This document shows, piece after piece, positions 10,593-23,439 of a stretch of DNA of 64,000 nt. Source of the stretch: Sipunculus nudus (Eukaryota; Annelida; Sipuncula; Golfingiida; Sipunculidae); NCBI GenBank assembly GCA_026874595.1, contig CM049308.1, forward strand, positions 75,875,124 through 75,939,123, given 5' to 3'. Positions within the stretch are counted from its first letter, which is position 1, and every line of letters starts with the position of its first letter. Made by a program: the position numbers and the translations under genes. The notes below the pieces were generated by a model. It was not told the origin of the DNA and searched no databases. It worked only from the letters and a program-made list of their open reading frames with translations.

Positions 10593-13500
10593 ATGGAGGA
10601 ATTCCCGGGTTTGTAACGTGAAAGTGATCAAACTTATTATTAAAGTTCCGAATCCGTTATGATGCAGCAAGTTACTACTGTTAACTTCTTGGACGCATTT
10701 TCATACTTTTCTTCGGTCCTTTGTTAAAAAAATCCCAGGGGTACACGTGGCCCTCTTCTTTGTCTGTTATTGAAATTTCACAGTACCTACAGCTGTGAGA
10801 CACAGAACTGAAGTTCTCTACAAAACCACCAATCATGTGACTGCCCGCAACAGTCCCAAGTCTTGTTCAAAAGCGACCGGGATAAATTCCTTTTTATTCA
10901 TGATCGCATAAATCTGATATTTAAGAGCAATTATTTCTTTTTGTTCGTACTTTTTGTTCGTACTTTTTGAAATCACTATTTTTGCATAATAACACTTGAA
11001 ATCACTATTTTTGCATAATAACACTAACTGTTGAACATTTTAAATACTCCTAACAGAAGCATGCTGGTTGCCTTAAGAATAATATATTGCCAGAATTTTA
11101 TGCTTTTTTTTGGCTGGGTCTTTCAAAGTAGTGGCCGATGTTTTCATCCCTAAACATGGCCTGTAATGACTGTCTGATCGGGACATAATGGCACATCGGT
11201 TGAGAAGCTGTTGTGTGAACACTTGTAAGGCACAGGTTCGACATAGTGAAAATGGGTCTTGTTGGTGGTTTCACATTTAAATGGCAGAGACTCACACGTA
11301 GCTGTGATAAGGTTTACCAAGTCCCAATTATAAACTCTGCTTAAATATGACATGAACGAGGAAAGGACTGTAAACCGCTTTGTTCATGTTTTGAATTTTT
11401 TCCTACTTTAATATGGTCTTTTAAATGAGAAAACAGATTTTTTAGGCCAACGCATTTTGCCAAACAATGGCTTTCTCGCACTCAAGTTGTACGCTTTCAG
11501 AATCATCAATTATCAGCGATTTCGCCTTGACGGTGCCTTGAAATATGCGATTTAAGAAAATTGCATGTGGCAAAATTTTTACCAAGAGTATGGATTCGAC
11601 ATGGTGACATTAGGTGAACTTTAATGAACAGTTTTGTAATGATTACCATGAGCACTCAGTAATAACGTTCTGAAGAGCCGATACAGATTTTTGTTGAATT
11701 TAATAATGCTAAATAACAGAACATTTTGAATTTATCCATCAATACATCTTACAGAAACTGGATTGGTCTTGTTTCAAAACTGGATTTTAGGAGGAAATCT
11801 AAAGTATCTGACCCACCTCGAATGATATAAATGTTATTAATTCATAATTGAAATACGTTCAGCATTAAAATCATTGTCCCCTGCTGTGTTTCAGAATGCT
11901 CATGCTTTTCCTCTACATTACTGTGTATCAAAGTAATAAGAACAATTTCTTTACTTAAAAAATATAGGCCTATATGTAGGCCTATAATACTATATATTTT
12001 AAATCATTAACATTTCTATTTTCACGATTTAGGGTAGGACTTTCAAAACGATTTTTTGTCACCCTGACAGATTCGGAGGGGGGGGGGAACAATTTATTTT
12101 CACATGTATTACAACACACAACTACACGAATATTATATACTAGTGTATATGATATATCGCATGTATTATCTGCTCATCTTGTACTCGGGTATCTTGTATT
12201 AGTCAAGTAAAAAAACACCCCTGTCAGGATTCTCTTCCCTGAGATGCCACCGCAAATGATTGGAAAGATCACTATTTTTTCTTGCGGGCTATAATGCTGT
12301 CTTATATGCGTCTGACATCACAAATGGATATAAAAACCCGAGTATACAAGTCATGCTGAGCCATTAGACACAGGCACACTCATCAAAACACATACACTAT
12401 CCTATTACACATGGCAGGTATCACAAATGAATGTTAGCATCACAAACTAGTTAGAACAGACATCTGTGTCCAGTGAACATCATTTATTAAACCATATAAC
12501 AATTCAAAAACAGATCTAAATCACACAAAACAAGAAACAATTAAACAATCCTACATGTAGCAGGTTTTCTAATTCTACAGGAACAATACATTTGTGGATC
12601 TGTGGATTTATCAGTGCAGCTATTTATTTGTTACACAGTTTTGGCAAAACTAGTCCCCCCTTGGCTCCCTTGTCAATTCCACACATCCATAATGGAACCA
12701 CTCAAATTGACACTGCAAACAAAGAAAAAAGCATATTGGACATGTTGAATATGTGATTATAGAAGTATAACAAGTATTATAGTATTTATAATATGAAGGA
12801 CAACTAGTACTAGTACATTATCTAAGATGTTCAAGATGAATAACTGAAATAAACCCTCTGTGAACTTGTTTTTTCTCCATCGCACGCTACCAAATAAACC
12901 CTCTGTGAACTTGTGTTTTTCACCATCGCATGCTACCATTTTCCCATAGGCCACATCCTGACTAAGGCAGTACAGTGGTTCCTGTCTGTAAAGAAGAATA
13001 AAAATAATATTTCTGTGCATTGGTCACAGTTTTTGAAAAAAAAAAAATTCTCGAGTATTTACATATATTATAACTGGCAAATTTATTCATAGTCATTATG
13101 ATGAACATTTACCTTGTTGACAATTATTTGACATGTTTATACATGGGGTTTTGATGTACCGTTTCTTTGTTTTCTTTCCTGGCTTCCGGGCCTTTTTCCC
13201 CGTCATCTTCACATAAATTTCTGGTTACAAGCAAAGAAATTTTTCTTGAACATGTTTTCTTTTGACAAAATTATATGGCAGAATTTTAGATTTTTGTTCA
13301 TGTAGACAATGTCACATTAGTTTCTGGATACAAGCAAAGAATTTTTTGTTGAACATATATTCTCATGACATAATTATATGGCAGGATTTTAGATTTTTGT
13401 TTATATAGATAATGTCTTTATCCCTCATGTCATCTTAGTGTAATTGACTTAACCGTCTCGGATTGTGCACACCGAGTAAGTTGATGAAGGACCTCACAAT

Positions 13501-14440
13501 TTGGATTCAGTAAGACATGATCGTTAAAAGTCAGGAAAATACCACAATCTTACAGTAAGTCATACTGATAAATATTAATAGAATAATATATATCTCTTCA
13601 GGCATTGTCTTAACTCTTTGTCTGCTATAATCTGGAGTTGGTGTTTTTTAACTACATTTATGTGAACTTGCATCAGGCAGGTGCTGATAGACCTCTTCCA
13701 TCTCTGATGTCCATCTTGCTGAGGATTTTACGAAATGTATGAATACACAGCAGAGCTTTAGTTTTTGTGTATATAATGTAATATGTCGAAAAAAAATCTA
13801 GTGGCCGTGTCCTAAGATAGCTTTTGTGTATATAATGTATTCTGTCGAATATAAATCTAGCATAGAATACAAGAGAATATATTCTTACTATAGATTCACT
13901 TTATATTTTCAATAGTATTTTAGGCCCCAGATTTCTGACATATAGAAAAGTATCTAACCCCTACACCGATCAAGATTCTGGCTGAACTGAACAGCTCCAG
14001 TGACAGTTTCCTGTGTGAAGCATTTGAACACTTGGGGGCACTGCTTTATTGAATGGTCCCGATCATATTGAATGGTCCCGATCATGTCAAACGATCTTCA
14101 TGGTCATGAGAGTATGGGGATTACAAGGTATTCTGATGCTCATTTATAGAGGAAACTTGTTATTTTATATACAATTTACCTTTTCTACGGTATCACTGGT
14201 TAAAACTTTACCATGTAATGTATCAACTCTGCCCCCCCCCCCCCCCTTTTTGTTGCTTCAAGTAAAGTTTAAGAGTTCTGTTTTCTTTTGTCGTCAGTCT
14301 TCTACGATCAGACTGGAATGGAAGGATATTTACTCTTCCTGTTGAAGCTTCCAGTCTCTGGTGTAATCTGAAATTGGTTCTGGGAGCTTCAGGCACCATT
14401 GGTTTCTTGTAAATTTTATTTTCTCTATGACAGTGATAGA
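10593..14440. other. Non-coding stretch with several small local duplications
   Basis: No supported gene was seen. Local two-copy duplications are present: about 30 bp at 10966-11025 (TGAAATCACTATTTTTGCAT); about 47 bp at 12849-12940 (AAACCCTCTGTGAACTTGT); about 102 bp at 13219-13420 (ACAAGCAAAGAA and ATTATATGGCAG); about 60 bp at 13760-13860 (TTTTGTGTATATAATGTA); and 18 bp at 14051-14086 (GAATGGTCCCGATCAT). A palindrome ATAGGCCTATATGTAGGCCT lies at 11966-11985. ORFs here are short and featureless. Confidence 0.55.
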
Positions 14441-15400
14441 CGATTTTTTCTCATCTGTATTTTTTCAAATCTGATTCTCTGTATATATGGAGGGAGTTCG
14501 GTTACTTTTCAAAATTGACCTTTATTAATAATTTTTTATTGCAAATAACAGTATACAGGTGCGGATCCAGGATTTAGGAAAAGGGGGATCCAACCCAGGA
14601 GGACAAATGAAAACCCTAAAAAAAAGGTACTCAGGTCTGAAAAAGGGTTGTCCAGGCGGCAAATTTGTTTTCTGAAGCCCTTAAAAAACGTTTCTGATGA
14701 AAAAAAAATGGGGGGGGGGGAGGGGTTCCCGATCCCCTGCACCCCCCCCCCTGGATCCGCTTCTGAGTATACAATAATATATTGTTAATTTTTTTGTCTC
14801 ACAATATTCCTATGTAACTTATGAGGTTACTTAATTTATATAGATGTTTGGCAACACTAATATTAAGTACATATTAAGTATAAATAAATTCTCCTCTCGT
14901 ACATAATTATTAAATTGTCTCCTGAGACTATATTCTTCCCATCTTTCATAAAATTGAAATACAATTGTTGTGCTTCTTTTTTATTATATGATCTATATAC
15001 ATAAAAAAAAATCGGCCAATTAATCCCCAATGGCCTGTTAAAGTCATTCCTGTTCTGACCGATCCCTTCACATTTTCACAATTTAATTTCAACCCACTGA
15101 AAGACCAAATGTTTGAATAATTTTAAAGAAATGTTTATCAGATCTCAAATGTTTTACTATTCCTACAGTATCGTCTGCATATTGTAGGAACTTAAAATGA
15201 TTATTGGAGACTCTTATTCCATTAACTTTTTTCTTATACCCCTATATATTCTGCCAAAATTTCAGCTGCTAATACAAACACACATGGTGAAAGAGGGTCT
15301 CCTTGTCAAACACCTCTTCCCACCTTAAACTATTTAGATGTAAAACTGTATAAGATCTTAATTCAGTTTATAAATGAGGATGGAAAGTTGTTTTTTTCTG
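14440..15400 (-). pseudogene. L1/Tx1-like LINE reverse transcriptase relic
   Basis: Reading the minus strand from about 15345 gives VGRGV-stop-QGDPLSPCVF followed by VLAAEILAEYI, the fingers-palm block that precedes the catalytic box. At about 15192 a second frame gives FLQYADDTVGIVKHL and FFKIIQTFGLSVG, containing the YADD motif. Further down, NRPLGINWP and YNKKEAQQLYFNF resemble the region just after the palm in the L1/Tx1 group. Stops and frame changes are frequent, and only about 600 bp of coding sequence remain. The lower-coordinate end is interrupted by a MITE at 14558-14765. It is a different, older copy from the LINE at 5.1-10.6 kb. Confidence 0.7.
14550..14773. mobile_element. 208-bp hAT-type MITE with 8-bp target-site duplication
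   Basis: The element at 14558-14765 is flanked by AGTATACA at 14550-14557 and 14766-14773, an 8-bp duplication as made by hAT transposases. The ends are inverted: left GGTGCGGATCCAGG, right CCTGGATCCGCTTCTG. The interior has a G-rich run near 14709-14720 and a C run near 14743-14752. No coding capacity is present. The minus-strand ORF across it is a chance reading. Confidence 0.75.
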
Positions 15401-16325
15401 TAAAGTTTAAAGCACAAGACAAGTTTGTGATTGTAACATTTTATGTAATAGCAAAATGGAGAAAAATGTCGAAAACGTCTCAGAAACCCAGAAACGTTAC
15501 CAGACAGTGTGTTTGTACCATCCATAGAAATCTACCTGCTATTCTTTGTCTATGCCCTTGCACAGCAGATATGAATTGATAATATCCACCAAAGAAGCTG
15601 CATCAGTTTCGTCACATGGGTGGCCCCAAAGGAGGAATTAAAAGACTTTAACAGTAAGACAAAGTGTACTAACAATCAAAATGAGCTGTTCCTTGTTAGA
15701 GGCATCAGTAGCCCTATCAAGCAAGTTACTTTATTGCTATACATACGTGATAAAAGTATTACATAGAATAGTATTTGTCGTGACTAGCTTTTTTTTTAAT
15801 AAAAAATACACTTAAGAAAAATAAAATTCGTGTATAAAAAATATTTGCTTACAGATTAGTTTTCTGCAAGGGATCTGTTTATTGCCCGGAATGCTGACAC
15901 GTATGTGCTTGTTAGTTCTTTATGGATAACGAGCTCCAGATGTCATTTTTCGGAATAGATAGTGTACTGGGTGATTATAATCTTTGATTACAGCATTCGC
16001 TTTCTTAAGCAATCTTTTATGGTTAATGGATTAAAAAGGTGGTGATCAAGTAACGATTATCTTCACAGCCGTTTTAATAACCCCTGTTAAGTAGCTTCGG
16101 TTCCTCAGAATTTATGCTTTCTCTCCACACAGTGACAGAGAGCATCAAGACACTCTCTAACTGCTCTGTAAATTTCAGCAACACCGGTAGGCCTAGACCA
16201 TACCCTTCAAGTCTTCGTAAAAACTAGAGCCGCTGTTCGGCCTTCTTCAGAAAATAATTTACATTTACCTTCCACTTCAAGTTTGTTGTTATGTTCATAC
16301 CTAAAAAATTCAAACTAAACACAGA
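15400..16325. other. No gene seen
   Basis: Both strands were read; only ORFs of about 60 codons without family resemblance are present. No repeat structure or inverted ends were noticed. Confidence 0.5.
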
Positions 16326-16587
16326 CTTGTCTGTCTCCATTGTTGTAAGCTATGTCCTTGTCTCCATTGTTGTAAGCTATGTCCTTGTCTCCATTGCTGT
16401 AAGCTATGTCCTTGTATCATTGCTGTAAGCTATGTCCTTGTCTCCATTGCTGTAAGCTATGTACTTGTCTCCATTGCTGTAAGCTATGTCCTTGTATCAT
16501 TGCTGTAAGCTATGTCTACAAATGTCCTTGTCTCCATTGTTGTAAGCTATGTCCTTGTCTCCATTGTTGTAAGCTATGTCCTTGTCT
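16326..16587. repeat. 27-bp minisatellite, about 9.7 copies
   Basis: The unit is GTCCTTGTCTCCATTG followed by YTGTAAGCTAT, 27 bp, with 26-bp variants carrying GTATCATT. The 61-codon ORF through it (16406-16591) is a product of the periodicity, not a gene. Confidence 0.9.
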
Positions 16588-16599
16588 GTAAACTACTTG

Positions 16600-18070
16600 G
16601 TAATTGCCAAGCTTTGTCTGAATCGTGCCTCACATTTGGCCAATTGACTATCCTCTTAAGTGTAAGTGCAATTTAATTAGTGCAATCTAAACATGTTAAT
16701 CCATCCATCTAATATGAGATTAGGGAGTAGTGTCGAGTCACACTAAATCAAGAGTGACCATAAATGAGATCTTAAAAACACAATATAACTTCCTTATGTA
16801 GATTTTTTATCTTAATTGATGCTTATGCCCTATCTCATTCTCTTAATCTGTCGGTTGTTTGCAAAACTTTTACAACAACTAGTGGTTTTCATTGGTTTGA
16901 TGTAATCCGAAATACTGTCATTAATCCAAATAACATCCTATTTGGTAGTTTAAAAAAAATGAGTTAAAAATTAGGCACGATATAAACAGTCTCTGTCTTG
17001 TTTATATTCAAGAGGTGATCGGCACAGTTATCCAATCTGATTTCTCCTGTTATCTTAATTTGGGGTATTAATAAATATTACGGCTTCCATATGTAGCTTC
17101 AGTAGCTGCCTATGTTATCCATCTGGCAGCATTTAATTATAATTATCAATGGCCATTTACCGTAAAATCAAAGTGATAGGGACCCTAGATTATACAACAG
17201 CCGTATGTCCAGCCTACTGCTGTGAGTCACAGTCTCTGGTCACGGGACACTGCTTGTACCACCTGCAGGAATGAGGTCAGCTTACAGGTAGTTCTGGGTA
17301 AGGTATATTCTCTGCATTCAACAGTATAGAGCAACATAATTACTCTTTAAGTTTGTAAATAATATTATTTTTAAAATGTCAGTAAAAGGTAACTTCTTTT
17401 TTTTTCACTAGAAAAAATTATCAAATGGCAGGACTGTCCTTTCATATTCACTTCCAAGAAACTATATTTAAGGAGTTGTGCAATCATTGCCTCCCAGCAG
17501 AGAACACCACCATGTGAGATACATCATCTACTAACTGGATGGGCTTTAATCAAATTTAATAGAGATGATAACGTGCTAAAGAAACAAACATCAGGAGTGA
17601 TCTGTTTTATTCAATCAATCATTTATTCATTATTATTGCCTTTATATACACATTATTTGACACATATACACATATAACGTATATACATTCATAAAAAAAA
17701 TATAGAAACTGCGTGTATAGGACTGCATGATCATAAAAAAACTTATTTTAAAATAATACATAAATGACTAGGTTATGAAAGAACAAAGTATCGAGCATCA
17801 TTTAAAACAAGAATAAGAAGTAGTACAGTTTAAATTACTAGAGACCATATGTTAACCAATGTAGCATATAACAGAATATTTCTGTTTGTGACTAGACAAA
17901 AACACCCATAGTAAAAACCCTAAAATTGTGAAACAATGGCCAAAGAATGTGAAGATAAAAATGGATATATATATAGTATCTAGATACACAAAATATTAAT
18001 CAATAGTAACAATATTTATATTATGAAATGGACATACAGTTCCTAATATTTTATATATTACAGTTCGTCA
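16600..18070. other. No gene seen
   Basis: No coding signal or clear repeat was noticed in this AT-rich stretch. Confidence 0.5.
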
Positions 18071-18075
18071 TCATA

Positions 18076-18123
<48 letters not shown>
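18076..18123. repeat. (TA)n microsatellite, about 23 repeats
   Basis: An uninterrupted TA run of about 46 bases. Confidence 0.95.
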
Positions 18124-18279
18124 CAATTCCTAGTAGTAATTAGGGGATTAGAAAGGACAGATGGGATAAGCAAGTACCTGGGCAAATCTACTGATTACGA
18201 GGATTACATAACCAACATCCTAAGCCAAGGTCTGTATAGGGTAGCCATTTGACCAGTTAAGGAAAGTATCACTTCGGGT

Positions 18280-19015
18280 ATTATTGCGTTCAGCTGGCTG
18301 GCTGTGTCAGTTGAGGTTTGGTAAGAGTTACAGCTGGCTGTGTCGTTTGATTTTGGTAGTCGTAACAGCAGCCTGTGTTGGTTGAGGTTTGGTAGTAGTT
18401 ACAGCTTATTCTAACTAAACATTTTCAATGCAATTGTTCGTACGGTTCTTGAGAAAATGTGAAGAAATGGAATTCCAAGATAGCTGCCTGATAGCCATGC
18501 ATATTGATTTTCAAATGAGTCGAAAATTATATAGCGCACATCTTTCTAAAGGTACCTATCGTCTGTAAACGTTTCATGACAATTGCTTAGACACTTCTTA
18601 AGAAAATGCCTGGTAAAGGAATAAGAAGAGTGCTGCCTGGCAGCAATATAAAATTACTCGTAAGTCTGAAATTCACTAGTATACATCCTCCTTTAGTTAC
18701 CAATCTTCAGTAATAAACCCTGCGCAACTGCTTGAAGGATTCATGAGATAATGTTTGAAAGAGCGTAAGGGCCATTGGACAGCCTTGTTTCTATAGGGCA
18801 CCCACCAAACATATACAGATCTAATAATGCAGCAAAATTCGACATCGGATATAATGTACACAACCTGCTGATTTTAATTATTAAATTGTAGCTTCAACAA
18901 TTATTGTCCATGTCATGGTATCTGTGACTCAACTAGTTTAGTTGTTTACCTGAACTAAGCATGTAGAACCTATATACCTGAGCCAAGCATGTAGAACCTA
19001 TATACCTAACTAGAC
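18280..19015. repeat. Small local duplications ahead of the Ty3 relic
   Basis: Three imperfect copies of a 40-45 bp unit lie at 18291-18410 (CTGTGTY-GTTGA-GTTTGGTAG, AGTTACAGCT). A 30-bp two-copy repeat lies at about 18952-19010 (AAGCATGTAGAACCTATATA). No gene was seen between them. Confidence 0.6.
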
Positions 19016-19029
19016 ATTCATATTCAACA

Positions 19030-21420
19030 GCCACTGAGGAGAACTCCTAAAGTTTTCGAAGCAGAGGAAGAAATGTATCTAAAAGAGGAGCTGGATGCCG
19101 GTTCGATATCCCCCTCTAAATCAGCCTGGGCAGCATCTGTGGTACTTGTAAGGAAAAAGGACCAGTCTGTAAGGTGTGATTTTCGTAAGTAGAATGAAGT
19201 TACTGTGGAGGATGCGTATCCCCTACCACGAATCGAACCTGCCTTGATTGCTTAGCATCAGCTAAGTACTTCTCTACTATGGATCTACAGAAGGGCTATT
19301 GAGGACAGATCTAAGACTGCTTTTATTACTAAATATGGCATTTTTTAATATAACAGATAACCTATGGGCCTCTGCAATTCACCAAGCACGTTCCAGAGGT
19401 GTATGGAATTAGTGTTTCGCGGCCTACAGTGGAAAACGCTGCTCATATACCTCATTTTATTCAGCTCTACTGTTGAATACCACTTACAGAGAATGAGTGA
19501 TGTACTAAAACAACTCAAGTCAGCTGGGCTGAAGCTCAAGCATACAACGTGCAAATTCCTGAGAGCAGAGGTGTTATTTTTTGGCCACATAGTAGGAGCT
19601 GATGGTGTTCGTCCTGATCCAGAGGTAATATATGTTGTCGGGACCTGGAAAGAGTCAAGAAGTAAACGTCAGGTACAGCAGTTTCAAGGCTTTTGTAACT
19701 AAGCTCACACAGAAGGATATACAGTTCGAATGGACACCTGACTGCCAGGTTGCCTTTGACGAACTGAAGGAGGGACTATTGTCAGGCAACCACACTGGCT
19801 TATCCAAAATCAACCCGTCAATTCAGTTAGACACAGATGCTTCAGATACTGGAATCGGGGGAGTGCTTAGTCAAATGCAAGATGGTGAACAAAGGGTGAT
19901 CAGTTAATGTTTGAAAAAGCTCAGCAGAGCCCAACGTCATTACTAGAAGAGAACTGCTGGCTGCTGTGGTATTTATACAGGAGTTCAGACACTTTTTACT
20001 AGGAAGACAATGTCATCCTTAGAACTGGTCATAATTCACTCCGTTGAATATTCAATTTCAAAGATCCGCAAGGACAGCTCTAAGGATGGCTGGAAGTGTT
20101 GTCGCAACATGATTTCACAACTGTGCACAGTGAAGGCTCTAAGCACGGAAATGCCGATGCGTTATCGAGACAGTGGTGTGAACAGATCAACTGTGATTGG
20201 TATAAAGACTGCCTTGTGAGGGTTTTAAACATTGCCTTAAGATGGTGGAGCAATGGAAATGAGACAATCAATAGACCTTGATCCTGTACGGCGTGTGACT
20301 TTTGTGTCAGTCGCCAAATGGATGAAGGAGTAACCAAAACTGATTTGGACAGGTCATCTCCTGGAACAGAGGTATATAAAGCCCCCGAGGTGATACGTAG
20401 TGGCACTTTGGGCTTGCGCTTCGTCCTATAACCGGATGGCTGCGACTTCGGGTTCAGGTTAGTTAGACTATTCCTTCCTTTTTTATTTTCACTATTCGCA
20501 TTAAGAGATATTACTTAACTGTTACCCTCATGTACACATTACCAATGTTTATTAGAATTATGGGAAGAATTAAGAACGACCATGTCCGGCGATATATCGT
20601 GGTGTTTTGTTGGGCATTTCGGGAACACTTGCATGGAGTTAGGCATGCTTTCTGCGCTATTCTTTTTCAACATACTTCATGTTATTTCATAATGATCTTC
20701 TGTCTGTCTGTGTACTACCTCTTTCATGTGGTGTATATGTACTTAAGTGTCTTATTTTTATTGTTTATGGCAGGCATTTCTATTTTTTAAATGTTTACTT
20801 CGTAGTGATATTACAATGTTGCATGAAGAATGGTAAACTGAATTATACACTTGCTGTTTGGATGTACACAACGAACAAAATATTTTGCCGCTAAAACTGC
20901 TTGTACCTGAATAAGATGGCTAAAATGATAAGGTGATATGTGGATGACGACAAGAAGAAACGGGATGTGTATTTGTTGACTGCAGTACCGGAGCACTGTA
21001 CACCCCGCTACGGGCTATAACCAGATTTTCTTATGTTGGGCAGAGAAGTGAGCTTACCTGTAGACCTGGTGTTTCCACAGCCAAAATTCCAGGAATAAAC
21101 AACAAATGAATATGCAAGTCAGCTACAGGATTAACTTATGGATGCCTATCACCGAGCAAAGAAGAAATGTAGAATTACGATACCAGAGTGTTTGATCTTA
21201 AGTACAAACCAGGCGATTTGGTTTACAAACGTAATCGACAGTCTTGATAAAAGGTGGCTGGGACCGTTTGTTATTCTGAAGGCTTTAGGCTGAACCCTGT
21301 ATCAAATAACCAACAAAAAGGCAGCTCAAGTGGTTCATCATGACCGTCTTAAGAGGTATAATTCTCGGGCAGTTCCGCATAGGCATGCAAGTTCATCAAG
21401 AATTTGTCTAGCAACCCAGC
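19030..21420 (+). pseudogene. Ty3/Gypsy-type pol relic (RT, RNase H, integrase end)
   Basis: Reverse transcriptase starts near 19030 with PLRRTPKVFEAEEE, SAWAASVVLVRKKD, NEVTVEDAYPLPRIEP, GLCNSPSTFQRCMELVF, and LKSAGLKLKHTTCKF with FFGHIVGADGVRPDP. The catalytic YxDD box is damaged: the sequence reads LLIYLILFSSTVEYH where LIYLDD-ILFS is expected, so both aspartates are gone. RNase H follows near 19730 with FEWTPDCQVAFDELK, LDTDASDTGIGGVLSQ and, past stops, HGNADALSR near 20130. A possible remnant of the integrase zinc finger lies near 20290. The integrase core is missing. Its tail resumes near 20998 with CTPRYGL, FLMLGREVSLPVDLVFP, RWLGPFVILKAL and VVHHDRLKRYNSRAVP. About 600 bp (20400-20990) between these blocks shows no family resemblance and may be an insertion. 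Confidence 0.8.
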
Positions 21421-21599
21421 TGAGATCTCAGCCTGATCACTAATTTCATACATATACTCTGTATAATAGTTGGGAATTTTAAATTAAAGACAACTTTATC
21501 CAAATGCATCTGGTGTTGATTGATGTGAAGTGTTGTCAGAAGCATCAAGTGGTCAACGACGACAGACAGCCTAGTGACATGGACATGTTATAAATAGAC

Positions 21600-23095
21600 T
21601 GAAGATTTGGGAGTGACCTTCAACTTACAATTTCCGATGGTCCATGTTTTGCAGGGTCAGGGCAGCAGACAGACAACTCCATTTCCGGTGCAACAAATGC
21701 GAATTCCAGGGCCGGTAGAGCCGATCTGTGTGGCATTATCTGAAGACACACGTAAATGTTAGTGAGGTGCCGTTCCATTGTGGGCTGTGTGGGGGCAAAG
21801 CCAGCAGGATGTGCTTGATCATATCGACAGCAAGCACAGAGACAGCAAGGACCCTGCTTCACTGGTGGTGAGTAACAATACTCCGAGTTAAGGTTGGACA
21901 GAGCCAAGACGACAGTGGGGACATCAGGCCTGTTGCAGCCACACCTGCAGAAGATGGCCAAGCATCTACGGTGGCAGTCCCCTTTGAGTCAGCAGCGTCT
22001 GTTGAGGCATTGCCAATCGTGTCAGCGGGGTCTGTGGCAGCATTGTCAAACGTGCCAGCCGTGTCAGTGGTTGCTGAGCCAGTTGAGCTTGATGAGTCGG
22101 CGGAGTCAGAGGTGTCGGTCGTGTCACAGCCATGAACCCACCAGCCCCTTTGCGATGGCCAGCCACTGTTTAAAGAGTGTATTGCAACCATAGGGTCTCT
22201 AGCAAGCAAAAATTGGGACCTCACGCTTAGGGAAAGCGTCAGGACCCAAGTCACGTCGTCAAATCAAAACATCGGCCAAGTCAAGGCAAAGGCGTCGGCA
22301 AACCAGGGGGCACTATAGCGAGTGGAAAAGACATTGGCAAGACTTGAAGAGAAGTGTGGTATTCCAGGTGAGCAGGCGCTCCAAATTGCTAAAACCAGGA
22401 TGAGGAGAGTCGTTAGTCGCATGGAGAGGGCCGCAGAGAAAATTCAAAGGACCGACATCTTGAATACGTCAGTACTGGGCTTAAAGGAGGGCATCTTCTC
22501 ACTCGTGCAGGCACTGATTGACGGCAAAAAGGAACTGGCAATGCAGATGGCAGCCCAGGCAATGAGTTTTGACCAGCTGGTAATGAGCCTGCATAAAGAC
22601 AGAGTGACAGTGCCAGTGATACCTCTGCAAACCTCGTCCCTGGATTCCTTGCCCACTGTATCACTTCCGGCCGCCACCAAACCTGAGTCTGCTGTGGCCC
22701 TTGAGGTTCAAATTCTGCACTTAGCCTAGGATGTAGTGCCAGGGAGTTCGAGGATATGTGGGATTTGCTTAGTGAGGAGGTCAGCGACCGTCCAGGTGCT
22801 GGCAGCAAACCCTCAGCAACACAGGCCAACCCATCACAAAGTCAGGGAAAGAGCTCGTCGACAAAGACATCCCGTGAGTCCACCAAATCACCTGTTAAAA
22901 CCATATCTGAAAAGAGGGCCCGCCAGGAGAATAGTGTCTCTGATGACGACAGGAGCAGGACGGACAAGGAGGAACCAGAGCCAGGACCGCCACAAGACGT
23001 CCCGCCACAACAAGGAAAGGAAATATCATTACTAGGGAAAAACCAGACACAGGAGGCCTTATCCGCATTAGATTTACATTATGAATTTTGATGGA
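21600..23095 (+). pseudogene. Broken Gag-like or ORF1-like gene: C2H2-type finger, helical region, basic/acidic tail
   Basis: I do not recognise this protein. Reading across frames from about 21640: a Gln/Pro-rich start, then VPFHCGLCGGKA and, after a frame change, DVLDHIDSKHRDSKDP, which together look like a C2H2 finger (C-x2-C ... H-x4-H). A low-complexity Ala/Val/Ser/Glu linker follows (about 21900-22130). Then one frame runs from 22202 with a single stop at 22317 to 22729, a charged helical region (LARLEEKCGIPGEQALQIAK, RMERAAEKIQRTDIL, LVQALIDGKKELAMQMAAQA). A second frame, joined by an indel near 22700, gives REFEDMWDLLSEEVSD and a Ser/Lys/Glu-rich tail to 23091. Composition is more GC-rich than the surroundings. 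It lies directly after the Ty3 pol relic, so it could be the Gag of a neighbouring retroelement, but that order is wrong for one element. Confidence 0.45.
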
Positions 23096-23211
23096 CTAAC
23101 AATTTTTCCGAGGTCGTCTCAGAATCAACTATTAAAATCAGTATCTATAGAGAAATGGGATCTAAATCCATCCTAGTCGTTTTAACATTCCGAGGACGCA
23201 ATGATGTCTGC

Positions 23212-23232
23212 GGGGGGGGGGGGGGGGGGGGG
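23212..23232. repeat. Poly(G) tract, 21 bases
   Basis: An uninterrupted G run about 120 bp after the broken ORF. One of about thirteen long G or C runs in this window. Confidence 0.95.
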
Positions 23233-23439
23233 AGACTTTAATTTTAAGGAAAATTAACAAGTAAAGTATTCCTTATAATCTGGTTAATTATACTTCCATT
23301 TTATCAGCCAGTAAATATTATTACTCATACTTGGAATGTCAGTTGTGGCTAGTACGATCCGTGCACTGATCAGCTGATGCCCTCTGACGACAGTGTTACC
23401 ATACCGGCGTGCACCATGTAGGTATACACGCCATTTCTA

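Noticed and set aside
16406-16591. Cys-rich 61-codon ORF
   Set aside because: Entirely made by the 27-bp minisatellite period, which is divisible by three.
21859-22254. Minus-strand ORF rich in Thr/Asp/Ala repeats
   Set aside because: Shadow of the Ala/Val/Ser-rich linker of the plus-strand broken ORF; low complexity and no motif.
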